DNA from: Agrocybe praecox
Taxonomy: Eukaryota; Basidiomycota; Agaricomycetes; Agaricales; Agrocybaceae
DNA length: 64,000 bases
Reading direction: 5' to 3'
Assembly: GCA_964017145.1 (NCBI GenBank)
Contig: OZ024852.1
Span: forward strand, 62,001-126,000
The notes under the pieces are model-generated. The model was given only the letters and a program-made list of their open reading frames with translations. It was not told the DNA's origin and did not search any database. The first letter of the stretch is position 1, and each line of letters starts with the position of its first letter. The translations under genes and the position numbers were made by a program. Positions 42,671 to 53,618 of this stretch are shown piece after piece.

Positions 42671-42848
42671 TGTCAAGATATGATAATTGAAATGCGGTGT
42701 TAGGGGAAGTCTAAATACGTCACATACCAATATTTTTAGTGCAAATTATATCGGTTTTCCCAAGGTTTTCCCAGAAAGTGGTAGCTGACTGTAGTAGGAT
42801 CGAGAAGGTTGGAGAACTTGCTTTCCCTATATACGTCTACTTGTAGGA

Positions 42849-43110
42849 GAATGTTGATGGTGTAATTGATACTGGCCCGACACACACATCCTTCCTCGGA
42901 ACTTGCCCTTAGAACGTCCTCATTGTATCCAAAATATCATGCTGATTATTTTTCCTGGGTGAGAGGATATATACGTCACAAAGCGATTCCTACAACGTCT
43001 AATATTGTTGCAGCTTCAATGAAATAAGGTGAGGTTATCTAGTATATACTTCGATATAGTTGGGCACCAGAAAAAAAAAACTCATAACCTCGGAAAACTA
43101 AAATAGAAAT
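42849..43110 (+). pseudogene. decayed second copy of the small secreted protein
   Basis: AATGTTGATGGTGTAATTGA and TGTATCCAAAATATCATGCT repeat the second exon of the gene at 41934-42309 (GTTGATGGTGT, TGTATCCAAAATATCGTGCT). The similarity extends about 140 bp into the 3' flank (GTCTAATATTGTT and GTTGGGCACCAG against CCTCTAATATCGTT and GTTGGGCGTCAG). The frame is broken and exon 1 is missing. Confidence 0.75.
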
Positions 43111-43163
43111 AATTCATCCTACAAACCATGTCTACATCTATCCCAATAACGTGGAAACTTCTA

Positions 43164-44224
43164 TTACTTAGAACCTATCTGAATGAGTCGAACCATGAGG
43201 AGCCATACCTATAAATAAACGTGCCAGCATCAGTAGTCGCTAAACTTCCTTCGTCACGAACAGAAATACTCACATTATAGAACATATATGACTTGCGATC
43301 GTCAGCCGGCTTTCTGAGGGAGTAAAAACGGACTGCGAGGATGAATGAAACAACAATCGTAGCGCATTCCATGACCGTCCTCGACCTTTCGTACCACATG
43401 ATCACCATAGTTGACCAGAATGGGAGTAAGAATGTGATCGAAACCCTACTGAATCGCTGGGAAACAATGGGGAGGGACTTTCTCCCCTCTATACGGTCGC
43501 CTTCCTCGTCGCAGAAGTCGGCAGCGTGGATAGTTGTCAAGATGATGAGTGAATTGCATATCAGCGGGCGCATACTTCCCACAGCAAAGAACGCAGACCG
43601 ATCTGATAATATTAGCACAAGTTAACGTACCGGAGAGAAATCATATTTCTAGGTTACGTACCTTCAAAGGATAAAATCGTAGCACCCATATCCCACGTAG
43701 CATATGCTACGGCGTTGAGGACCGCCCTGGAGAGCCAATGCCGGTCCCAACCCTTTTCGTTGTTAAAGTACATCCCAACGGCCATGACTACGCCTAGGTC
43801 AGTCAACCCCAATCTTGCTGAAAGAAGAAAGCACAGCGGAAGTAACACCCATCGCAAAATACGAGCATTCTTCATCGTTATTCGACCGGATGGAAGAGGT
43901 CTCCAAGGCTTGTTCTTATGGTCGTCTTGGTTCTCTACATCGCTGCATCGAGTTTGGTTTGAAACGCAAAACTGCAAGAGATGGGCGAATGTCCATAGAA
44001 GAGCTCGAAGTCCCCGAAGAGGCGATGAATTTCTGGATGTCAAAGTGGCAAATACGAGCTGAGGAAGGTACCGCGTGATTAGGTTTCAATAATTGAACAA
44101 CATTTATCTCTTGTTGACGTACCGCTGGCGCAGCCATTGTCACAATATCCACCTTGATAAATAGGTAGAGGGTGTAAAGACTCGCCGAGACATTTCGGGC
44201 ATGCGTCGCTTTGGAAAGAATCAT
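43164..44224 (-). CDS. UbiA-family prenyltransferase
   Basis: Exons: start at 44224 (SLYTLYLFIKVDIVTMAAPA), then from about 44060 the frame LLWTFAHLLQFCVSNQTRCS, DVENQDDHKNKPWRPLPSGR, LRWVLLPLCFLLSARLGLTD, then FAVGSMRPLICNSLIILTTI, HAADFCDEEGDRIEGRKSLP and IVSQRFSRVSITFLLPFWST, and a last exon VWLLMVRLIQIGSK. The two Asp-rich blocks (NQ...ENQDD...NKPxRP and DFxDxxGDxxxGRKTLP-like) are the Mg-diphosphate sites of the UbiA superfamily, and multiple hydrophobic helices fit an integral membrane enzyme. Fungal members prenylate aromatics or act as membrane terpene cyclases. The substrate is not readable here, and no backbone synthase is nearby. Splice sites are GT-AG throughout and I see no damage. 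Confidence 0.8.
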
Positions 44225-45079
44225 AGTCAGCCACGCACGATCCTGGAAGGTTTAAACGCGTAAACCCTCAAGTGTCGAAATGGAGCTCTTTATGTGAGTG
44301 GTGAAAATCATGACGTCCATATGGACATAACGGGTGACTGGGGACTAGCGCGAAACGCACTATTTTAGCTGAAGAATGCCAGGGACCGCCGACTACATAG
44401 TGCTTCTCTCTATTCATTCAAGCCGGGACCCTTTCTTGTGTAGACGCCGTCCGCGAGGAACTTTGTCAAATACAGGAGCATGGACTGTATAACTGGGAAT
44501 GAAGGGTCAATAAATCCGCACAACGCCAATGATAGCGATCAAGCTTTCAAGCCCATTCTATTCATACGTACAGCCTGATTTCTGTTTTTAAATTCCGTGG
44601 CTTGAGCAGACTGTCATAGACGCCAGAAAACTGGTTAAAGTCGCTTTGGAGCATCCTCAGTTGGCAGTGAGATTCAACACGAGCAGGATGATGTTAAGCA
44701 GGTCCTTGCGGTTAAAGTAAAGAAAACGCGCGTACACGACGGTTCTAATAAATTTCTATCCTAATCGGCTCATCGCGGGATCCCGTGATCGGCCGCAATA
44801 GCCGAACGCTGCAAGAGCGTAAAGTTTAAACCCCAATGTCTGACAATGGATCCATAATCGCTTGAAATTGTAGCCATAAAAACATTCGAACTAGCGCAAT
44901 TCAAACTGACAAGCCCACTAGGCATGTGGAATGTGTCTTCACCTCATCCTAGGACCCAGATTATATATCACGACTCACACAGTGCCCGGTCGCACGAATG
45001 ATAATTAATCTCATCTCATCTTATCTTCAGTTCATCCCGTTATACATTGACTCGCATAAAATTTGTCGGGATGGCCCCT
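44225..45079. other. intergenic, no supported gene
   Basis: Upstream region of the UbiA gene and 3' flank of the next gene; no coding signal. Confidence 0.5.
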
Positions 45080-46362
45080 TTACACGATATTCGCTACCAA
45101 TTCATCCCCAGTTTCACTAGAACTTGTTACCGACGCGACATGCGTATCGCCCAAAGTAGATGATTGCGCATCTACTGCAAGATATAAATCTAATGACATT
45201 GTTTGATCCGTTTGCCTGTCTGATACTGCGGCGATTCGCGCAACCATCACGGTTGGTGCAAGGCCCTTGAAAATATTCGTAATATCAATGTAAGTAGTAT
45301 TGGTTGTATGGAAGAAAAAGCGCACCGTGATGATCCCAGAAAACGTCGAAATATATTCGGACGCTATGAGGATAATATATGATAGAGACGTGTTTCCCGC
45401 GTTGATAAACACGCAAATAGAAAAGATGAAGACCGACAATGAGTAGACTGATGAGGACTGTACTAGTATCTCCACCATATTGCGATATTTTGTGGTGAAC
45501 TGGTTCCATTTTCCCGTGGACAAATAGATGCGATATCCGATGATCAATGTTGCCAGCATACTGGTTGTAGCCGCAACTGCGCCAAGAGCACCATCCACAG
45601 AGTTGAACTTCTTTTCTGTACTAAACGGATATGCCCCAGGATCGAGGAATTGAAGAAAATGAAGAACAATGCTGCACACTATCAGGGCTGATTATCACGA
45701 GTTTTGTCAATGCCACGATCTATTCAAGTTAGCGTTACTCCTCACCGCATTCAGATATGTAGGAGAGCAACGGGATAATAACACGAGGAATTGAACTTCC
45801 GTAGGCGTGAAAACATCTCCATATCTTAACATGGGTCTTATTCCGTAAGCTATAGGCTAAATGTTGTACAAAACGACTCACCAACAAGCCATCAGCAACA
45901 AAATAGCCCATGTTATTGAAGAAACACCATAACATAGGAATTTCCGGTGGTACGCCCTCATTGTTGATAGTTAGGTTGAATAGCGACAACCTTGTAGCCC
46001 CTCGTTCCACGAATGTCATATGCATATAATATTGTCTTGTGAACGTCTGGCCTGTAGTAATTACGCATAGTGCGGTGATAGCGGTGACGACGAAAGGCTT
46101 CAGAGTTGCACTCCTTGAAACTTGCCAACGAATTATTGAGTCTGCCTATGACGCGACCAGATAACTCACTATAGATGTATGTAGCGTAAATATAGACTGC
46201 GATATAGAGTCCTTAAATAAGAAAATCGTGTCAATGGCGCAATATGAAAGAGCACCCTTGGGAAGCGTCAGAGGTGCACATACCAGTCAGATAAATATGT
46301 AAAAGGACAGAGTTGAGGTTGGCGCTAATGAATGCTGCTTCATAAGTATCCGAGAGAGACAT
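45080..46362 (-). CDS. multi-pass orphan membrane protein, copy A
   Basis: From ATG 46362: SDTYEAAFISANLNSVLLHI, then GLYIAVYIYATYIYS, SATLKPFVVTAITALCVITT, FFNNMGYFVADGLL, VWRCFHAYGSSIPRVIIPLL, LGAVAATTSMLATLIIGYRI and YRNMVEILVQSSSVYSLSVF, about seven hydrophobic segments separated by introns. The last exon GLAPTVMVARIAAVSDRQTD leads into a Ser/Thr-rich tail. The order and the (G)xAPTxMxAR motif define a basidiomycete family of unknown function, with two further copies at 51.7-52.9 and 53.6-54.9 kb. The layout resembles a seven-TM receptor, but no pheromone-receptor (STE3) or known GPCR motif is visible. Confidence 0.7.
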
Positions 46363-47396
46363 AATGGTGTCATTCCAAGAAAGAAAGAAACACGGTATTC
46401 TCAGTGATACCCTGCTTTATAGAGTGATGGAGAAATACATACAGATTTCATCGCGTTTCAAGTAAGAATAGCATGCCTTAACGTATCTTCCCGAAATGGA
46501 TGAATGATCAGACACGCGTAGCTGGCTCGTAGGCGCCTAAAATTGATGTGCCAACGTGTTCCTAGAGAATACTGTACGGAAACTCGTCGGTGAAGTGTGA
46601 CACTCCGCCCCGGTAGAAAGACCATGCCAGAGTTACAACATTCAAGGACGTTGGGATTTATTATATACATACTGATCCCATCGGTGACCACATGTCTAAG
46701 TCGAGTGGCGGGCGGGGCCGCCGAAATGAAACAATGGACGGTCACCATCAACATAATAGTAGCATGTGTATGAATGGGAGCACGACCTTCCATGTTCTAT
46801 AGATTGTGATGCTCCAGTCCTGGTATGCCGTGAACAATGCCGGGAGGACGTCTGGACTGTTTCAAGGCTGTGTTTTCTCTGAGCCCATCATACGTCTCGA
46901 TACCCAAGGCATGCGGAACTACTCATGACACGACGTGCCCTGCTCAGCGCAGCGCAGATTCATCAAATGTTTCAACTCGCTATGGGTCACTGGCCACAGT
47001 CACGGTCGCTGGTACCGTTTCATTGATCACCCAAGTCAGGCTTCAGCTTCAAGCTTCAAACCTCAATTCCCACTCTCATAGACAGAGACGTATTGACATT
47101 CCGTGAGTCTTGGCAAGTAAAAAGTCATGGTTCGTTAGAAAGAGGCGAAGTCGATAGTGGAATAAAGACACGTTAACGGTTGTCCATAATCCAATGCCTA
47201 ATTCACGTTTCGACAACTCCTCGCCGCTCGGCATTGCATTATTCGCCAGACACTGGCCCACAGCACATATTCTTGAGAAAGATATCTTTTGCCCTTATGG
47301 AGTCTAGAGCCTTCCGTCGTCCATTTATGTACAAAGCATGATAAACCAGTATGTCTATTAAGGGGTATGTAGCCATATCTTCATTAATCATCGGCA
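46363..47396. other. intergenic, no supported gene
   Basis: A minus frame at 46793-46458 lies just upstream of gene copy A but does not connect to it convincingly. Confidence 0.4.
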
Positions 47397-48648
47397 TCAC
47401 TTGGCGTTTGTAGGCGAAAAGGCTGGTTTATCCCAATTGCTGAGAGAATTTTGAGGAAATTCAATCCTTTCGCCGGCCGGGACAGCGGGATGCTCTGGTC
47501 CTAGGCTATGCATAAAGTATAGCCCAGCTTTGGACATGCGTGTACGCTTTCTTCGACGACGGCGCAATGCAGCGAGCAATATGACAATTGCCAGTAGTGC
47601 AAGTACTATCCCTCCGATAGTACACCCAACAATGACGCCCACCCGCTTTCCAGCCCCTCCACCACTACCCGCTGGCGTTGACGACACGGGAACAGAAAAT
47701 ATACCCAAGTCGATGGAGGATGTCGAATTCTGGACAACATATGACTGTATACGCACAGTCGTTTGGTTTTCCCGAGCAGGAGGTAACCATTGTAGCGTCA
47801 AGTTATGTATCCCAGGACCTAAATTTGGAGTTTGAAGGAGGAGCTGTGGCTCTCCTAACGTATTCGTGGCGAAGATTGGTTGAGAGAAAGTGAAGAATAC
47901 GGGCGGTTGATTGTCGACGACATACATCATATCGTACTCCTTTGGGACTGGGGTGGATCCATCGTCAAACAGCGTATACAAGCCAGTGGAGTACCCTGCG
48001 AATAGGTTGTCAGCGATACAAGCTTCAAATGTCGAGCTTTATTCACCCACCATCGAATAAGAAGCTTGTGGAGGATCCCGGATTTACCAACTCAACAATG
48101 GTTCCATTATCCTCCCCGAACATCACATCTTCGTTGTCCTGTAGTGAAAGCGATGCGGAAGAGGTATATTTCAAATAGTCGAAGTAATAACGAGTCGTCA
48201 TAACTATGACGTTTAGTCGGTGTGGACCATCCGACGGAGTGCTGTTACTAGAACAAAGGAATATACCGGATACAATCTGCACAGATTGCGGTTGTCCATC
48301 CAGCTCACAGATAACATCCTCCGAGGTGGAGAGAACGGAGGTGCGAAGGTGGGCCGAGAAATTAGTTCCTGTGATTGCGCAACCACACAAGTTAAGAGCG
48401 GAAGAGGATTTCGCGATATTTTCAGAGTCATACTTCGTACCTGTATAGTTGAACGCCAAGCTGGTATTTACTGGGGCGCCGTCGTTTCCTGTATTATTCG
48501 AAGCATGCTGTGTTCCATACATCGGACTGGTCAGTCCCAGTGATGGGAAAACCAGGATATCCTCGGCATCGATTTGTTGGGGCGTCCAATTCTCGGAGGG
48601 CAAATATTGAATCTGGGGATGTGTATCATCAATAAGTATGGAGGCCAT
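47397..48648 (-). CDS. single-pass ectodomain protein, copy 1
   Basis: Exon 1 from ATG 48648: MASILIDDTHPQIQYLPSEN, TSPMYGTQHASNNTGNDGAP. After an intron: GTNFSAHLRTSVLSTSEDVI, CELDGQPQSVQIVSGIFLCS, YYFDYLKYTSS. After another: EYDMMYVVDNQPPVFFTFSQ, LGPGIHNLTLQWLPPARENQ, SYVVQNSTSSIDLG. Then a Gly/Ser hinge, one TM helix (VGVIVGCTIGGIVLALLAIV), a basic stop-transfer (RRRRRKRTR) and a short cytoplasmic tail. The VDDxxPxIxY start, two later cysteines and a YVVQN strand suggest a beta-sandwich, carbohydrate-binding-like ectodomain, an inference. There is no clear signal peptide, so either a 5' exon is missing or the TM acts as the anchor signal. Intact; function unknown. Confidence 0.75.
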
Positions 48649-49730
48649 CTTGCTCCTTGGTCGACGGATACATGGGGGGAGACGATGTAACCGTATTCTG
48701 AGAACTTATGAGGACACTTTCAACACTATTATTAGGCCAAGTACGCTTCCAGGTCTCGTAGCTGGTGGAAAGCGTATTAAAGCTTACGTCAAAAACACAG
48801 AAGATCCCATGGAATTAAAGGAACATCCAATGACGATTCGGCTTGTACTTGGTATATATATCGCGTGGGTGCACGCCATCGGGCTATTGCTGGGTTCTTC
48901 GCAGCTTTTCTGTGTGGTGTGGTCGTACATATGCACTATTAGCGTACCTAGTGGTTACATCGACTGGAAGACATAGAATATCTTTAAATGACATTCAATT
49001 GTTAAGATAAAAGCTCTTACAGAAGGATATTCTCCGCGAGGGAGCCAACTCTTTCTGCAACATATAATGCCCCCGTGCATACTATAGCTTCAATAACTCT
49101 CAGCTTCGTGTGTGCGGTCGACGGACATGAATAGACGTACACTTTTAAATTTTGACCATATCATATGACCTCATTGTAAGTCGGTCAATTTGTCTGTACA
49201 CGCCTGTCAGGATTTCAACACGTCGCAGGCTGAATTTATACCGCGAACATGGTGATGGACCGGCTCATCGGTATACTTTGTCTGGCCAAGCTTTGTCTGC
49301 CCAGCTTAAGCACCTAAGCATGAAAGTTAAGCAGAGGAAACTCCCGTGCAATAAAATAATAGCATACAAGCGTACTCAAATTTTGTTGCACATTAGGGGA
49401 ATTTATCCGCATTTTGATCGGATTCCAACATTCATTGAAGAATCCATGTCTGACGAATGGGTAAAAAAGTTGTAGTGCGCAGGTTCATTGCAGGTTCGAA
49501 TTGAGTTCACAATCACGGTCCACGCTATATTTGCGACATGTTCTGGTTTAATTGTACATGTTTATTAGTAGGCTTTCTCGGCATTCAAATCGGCGCACCT
49601 TCGAGAAAATCCCAAGAAAATCCACTTAAAACTTAATCAAAGCTTAATAAAAAGAGGAACGCAAGACGAAAGGACAATAATTTAACAAGTGGTATTCTGC
49701 TTATCATACATTCATGTTTATCTACTAGCT
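48649..49730. other. intergenic, no supported gene
   Basis: No coding signal; short frames only. Confidence 0.45.
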
Positions 49731-50917
49731 CTACTCTCTTTCTTCTGGTTCGGGAATGCGGTCAGGTCCTAAACGATTCATGACATATACTCCAGCTCGC
49801 GATAGTCGGGTAAGCTTTCGACGACGATGGCGCAAAAAAATAACCCCGACTGAAATGATCAATATCACAAACACCAATGCTCCAAGTGTACTGCCGACTA
49901 TAACCCCGACTCTTTTACTACCTTGTCCCATGGTCTTTGTGCTTGGAGACGACGTTGGGATCGCAGAGAGCTCGAGGTCGATAGATGAACCTGAATTCTG
50001 GACAACATAAGACTGTATCTTGATTTTTGGTTGATTCTCTGGAGATGTCGGCAGAATTTCAAGGGTCAAATTATGTGTTCCGGGACCCAAGCGCGGTGTC
50101 TGAAGAACGAGCTGGGGTTCTCCGAGCGCGTTTGTGGCGTTAACAGGCTGAGAGAATGTGAAAGCCACTGGAGAAAAGTCGTCTACAACGTACGACATAT
50201 CGTAGTCCACTTGTGAAGGAGGATTTAATGGATTGAATAATGCATATACGCCAGTAGAGTATCCTACAGCCTGACGTTTAATAATCTCTCTCGCCGCGAC
50301 GTTGTCAACTCACCTTCGAATAGGAAGCTCATGGAGGACCCCGGTCCTGATAATTCATCAATAGTGCTATTGGTATCTCCGAACATTACATCTAGCTCGT
50401 CTTGCAATGCCGGAAGTTTTACTTGGGTATACGTGAGGTAGTCAAAGAAATAGGCATGTGGGTCGGTGAACGTTACAACCAGGTGATGTTTGCCTTCCTC
50501 GATGCCACTGGCGCTGCTACAAATGAATACCCCATCCTGGCTCTGGATTACCTGAGGTTTTCCATCTAACTCACAGAGAGGTTCCTGCAGATCAACCACT
50601 CCAGGGGAGCCAAAATGTGCCGCGAAGCCGACCCCTGCATACGCCAGCATAGGTTACCTCGATTTACAAACGAAGGAAGAAAAGGATATCTCACCATCAT
50701 AATCGAACGACAAGCTCATGTTCAGCGGGAGATTCGTTTCCTCAATGTCGTCGAGGAAGTGAAGTGTTCCATACATTGGAGTGACTTGTCCAAATCCTGG
50801 GTATGATAGGAGATCTGCGGCATCAACCCGTGAAAATGTCCAGTTGATAGCAGGTTGATACTGGATTCTAGGATCAGTGTCATCAACAAGAATCTGAAAG
50901 GAGACGGTATCAGTCAT
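49731..50917 (-). CDS. single-pass ectodomain protein, copy 2
   Basis: Same exon order as copy 1: MTDTVSFQILVDDTDPRIQY, TPMYGTLHFLDDIEETNLPL; then GVGFAAHFGSPGVVDLQEPL, CELDGKPQVIQSQDGVFICS, YFFDYLTYTQV; then VDYDMSYVVDDFSPVAFTFS, LGPGTHNLTLEILPTSPENQ, SYVVQNSGSSIDLE; then a TM helix (VGVIVGSTLGALVFVILIIS), RHRRRKLTRLSRAG and a short tail. Copy 1 and copy 2 share most motif residues, including GEPQLxLQTPxLGPGxHNLTL, and are recent duplicates. Again no signal peptide is visible at the N-terminus. No stop or frameshift seen. Confidence 0.75.
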
Positions 50918-51599
50918 CCTGACGCTCTGTCTGGTACCTCTGTGGCGTCAAGCAAAGAGAAAGATAGTGGGATATCAATATCGACCGTGACTTAATATAT
51001 ACATATATTACTACTAAGTTCTTCAGAATCCAGACTGTGTTCTATTTCTCAGCAACGGTCAACTTACGCCTTCACCTACCCTCTGAGTTGCGTTACATGG
51101 GACACGAGGCCACTGTTCTTTGTATCTAATAATTATCTCCCACAGAGCATGAGAGCTAAGCCTATAATAGTAACTTCTCGCAGAGCACAAAGTTCCCAAG
51201 TAAGACTGTAAGGGTGTGACGGCCAAGCATCTATTTTTATCATCCACAGGACATTGCAAAGACCAGTGATTCTAATAATCCTAATGCCTCCATCATGCAT
51301 CAGCGCGAAGCATTAAACATCATAGTAGTGGGTATTTTATACGTCTTTCTCTTTTATCATGACACCTTACACTCCCGGCATGTATTTAATGATTTCAATT
51401 ATGCCGAATTGGGTAGGCTTTGCCGCCTATGTCTGATGTCCGACATATGACAGCAAAGGTCCTCTCACCTCCACCCTAGCATCTCTTCTATACATTTGGC
51501 TGAAACCATAGAGGCTCCTGTAAGCGCTCAAATCAACCTGGCAGGTGGAATGTTCCTTTGCTAGCGCCTATTAGGATATCCATGCGATGACATCATATA
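50918..51599. other. intergenic, no supported gene
   Basis: No coding signal; ends at the tRNA gene. Confidence 0.45.
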
Positions 51600-51687
51600 G
51601 GGCACATGGTGTAGTTGGTTATCACGCTCGCTTAGCATTGATTCAGTGGTTTGCGAGAGGTGTTGGGTTCAATTCCCAATGCGTCCA
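51600..51687 (+). tRNA. tRNA-Ala(AGC) with 14-nt intron
   Basis: Acceptor GGGCACA pairs with TGCGTCC (one A-C mismatch and one G-T), discriminator A. The D arm is GTGTAGTTGGTTATCAC. The anticodon stem CTCGC/GCGAG encloses TTAGCA, then a 14-nt intron (TTGATTCAGTGGTT) placed one base 3' of the anticodon as in nuclear tRNAs, then T. The T arm is TTGGG-TTCAATT-CCCAA. Anticodon AGC reads alanine. A T-run terminator (TTCTTTTTCTC) follows at 51688. The intron-less form is 74 nt. Confidence 0.9.
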
Positions 51688-51745
51688 TTCTTTTTCTCAA
51701 ATAAACTCGCGACGTGGTAGTACTTCTAAGCCTACAAGTTCTATG

Positions 51746-52889
51746 TTATGTATCATCTGTACTCAATAACGCGACCCTTCCAACCATTATAGTCGGCATT
51801 AAACTCTAAGAAATGGAGCGTGAATAACATTCGTCGACATAATAGTTAGTAATATTATACGCACGATCAGAACAGTGCATATTACCCCCATGTAATCGGT
51901 TATGTAGTCAGTTAATAATACTTGATTGGGGTTGTCTGTCGGTGGCAGCACGTCGTACACGCCCATCACAAGCAATGAAAGCGTGTAGCCTGCGGCAGAT
52001 TGTACGACTATATTCAGTACCCTTTTTATGCCCTTTCGCGAGAAATTGTCCTTCGAACTAGTGACTTGGTATATCTTGTACGCAATGAGGCAGGTCGACA
52101 TTAGACTGGTTCCAACGGAAATAAAGAAGAGGGAGGCGGTCAGAGCATTCAGGACAAATATACCATATGGTGTGGCATTTTCTCTGAAGGCCGCCGGTCC
52201 AAGTTGTATGGCCGTTAAGGTAACCGCTAGACCTACATAGGCACCTTCATCTCCAGATTCAAGTTACTCTCAAAACCAGGTGGGGCGTACCTAGTTCTAC
52301 GATCCACAAAAAAGCGGGAATAATAATAATAATAGCACGCCTTTTCCACACATTGTATGCGCGCCATATCTAAGGGATTTGATTGAGTAAGAAAATAAGA
52401 TGGAATTATTATTAGTCTCACCAGTAACCCGTCCGCAACCACGATGATGAAATTCTGGCAAGTAGTATCTGTCAGGTTTACCCCGTTGGACTCCATATAT
52501 AACCAGTTATATGTGTTGTCCAAGACGTCTCCGTTGGTTACAAAGGCCGCGTACGTCACTTTCCATCTCACAGAAAACACAACGATTGTGAGGAGATATA
52601 TCAAAGTTATCGCGCACAGAATGAACTTCTGCTGCGACGCCTTTTTGATGACTAGCAAAGGATATAACTACGTATGAGAGAATGCGACGGCTAGATAGGA
52701 TCAAATCCGGAGAAACGTACGGTATAGATAAAATGAGACAAAGAAAACATATGAATATAGTCCTGTAATCGCAGAGTCATCACGTTAGTGTTGCATTCTG
52801 TATAAATGTTCGCCACGAATAAGCTGCGTACCCATCATGAATGCACCAACAAGGAGAGACATAAAATAGCCTCTGGTTTCTCCTTGCAT
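51746..52889 (-). CDS. multi-pass orphan membrane protein, copy B
   Basis: A plausible start at 52889 gives MQGETRGYFMSLLVGAFMMG, then LYSYVFFVSFYLY, ASQQKFILCAITLIYLLTIV, CQNFIIVVADGLL, VWKRRAIIIIIPAFLWIVEL, IFVLNALTASLFFISVGTSL, and KRVLNIVVQSAAGYTLSLLV. A final exon SLMPTIMVGRVALLSTDDT ends at 51746. The exon order and the VVADGLL-VW, (Y/V)xxVVQSAA and xPTIMVxR motifs match copy A. The cytoplasmic tail after the last helix is much shorter than in copies A and C. The 3' end is 59 bp from the tRNA gene. Introns fit GT-AG. No break noted, but exon edges near the start are approximate. Confidence 0.62.
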
Positions 52890-53618
52890 AAACCAAACAG
52901 GAGTCGTCGCATCGGAATCATCTGAGCTTGACATCGCGTTGAGTTGTCGGTGGAGTCACTGAGGTGCAAGGAATAATGGAGGAAGTAAGTTCTGGGTTGA
53001 TAAATAGTCCAACTTCGGCGGATATCATATGTCGGTCGGCGCACGCACAGCCCATACGAGGCATTGAAAGGGCGATCGAAAGAACCCAATACAAATCAAG
53101 CATCCTCAATTTCAAGTTAAACTGATGAATGCATATCCGATTATAGGGTACCGGCCTCTCATCGATGATCGAAAGCTGTGTTCGAACCTCGGGGGTTGGT
53201 AGTTATTTTTAGTCATTCTATCCGCGGAAAATATCAGGTTATCTAATCGGCAATGTGACGTTGAAGCTCCGATGTAATTCTTGTTCATTTATTTCATCCC
53301 AGTCTACTTGCCTATACGTCGCAGGCCCTGACTGGGGTTGTTTTTGATCGTTTTTCTGTCATTAGAAAGACCAGGAGTGGCAAAGATTCTTGAAGCGGTG
53401 AACAGAAAGCCCCTAAGTATTCCAAATCCAAAATACATTCGAACGTAATTAGACGCACGGCTAACGTGGCGTGCTGCTTGCTTAGAAGCACTGTCAAGAA
53501 CCTGATGCATAGCATTCATTTTATGATGCGGAAGTTCCCAAGCACTCAAACCTTCTTGAGGAAGATATAAGTATGTTTCCTTTCGGAATGAACTGGTTTA
53601 TCCTCAAAATTTAACAGA
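52890..53618. promoter_or_regulatory. divergent intergenic region between copies B and C
   Basis: About 730 bp separate the two start codons. No conserved element could be singled out by eye; short minus frames inside are not supported. Confidence 0.35.
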
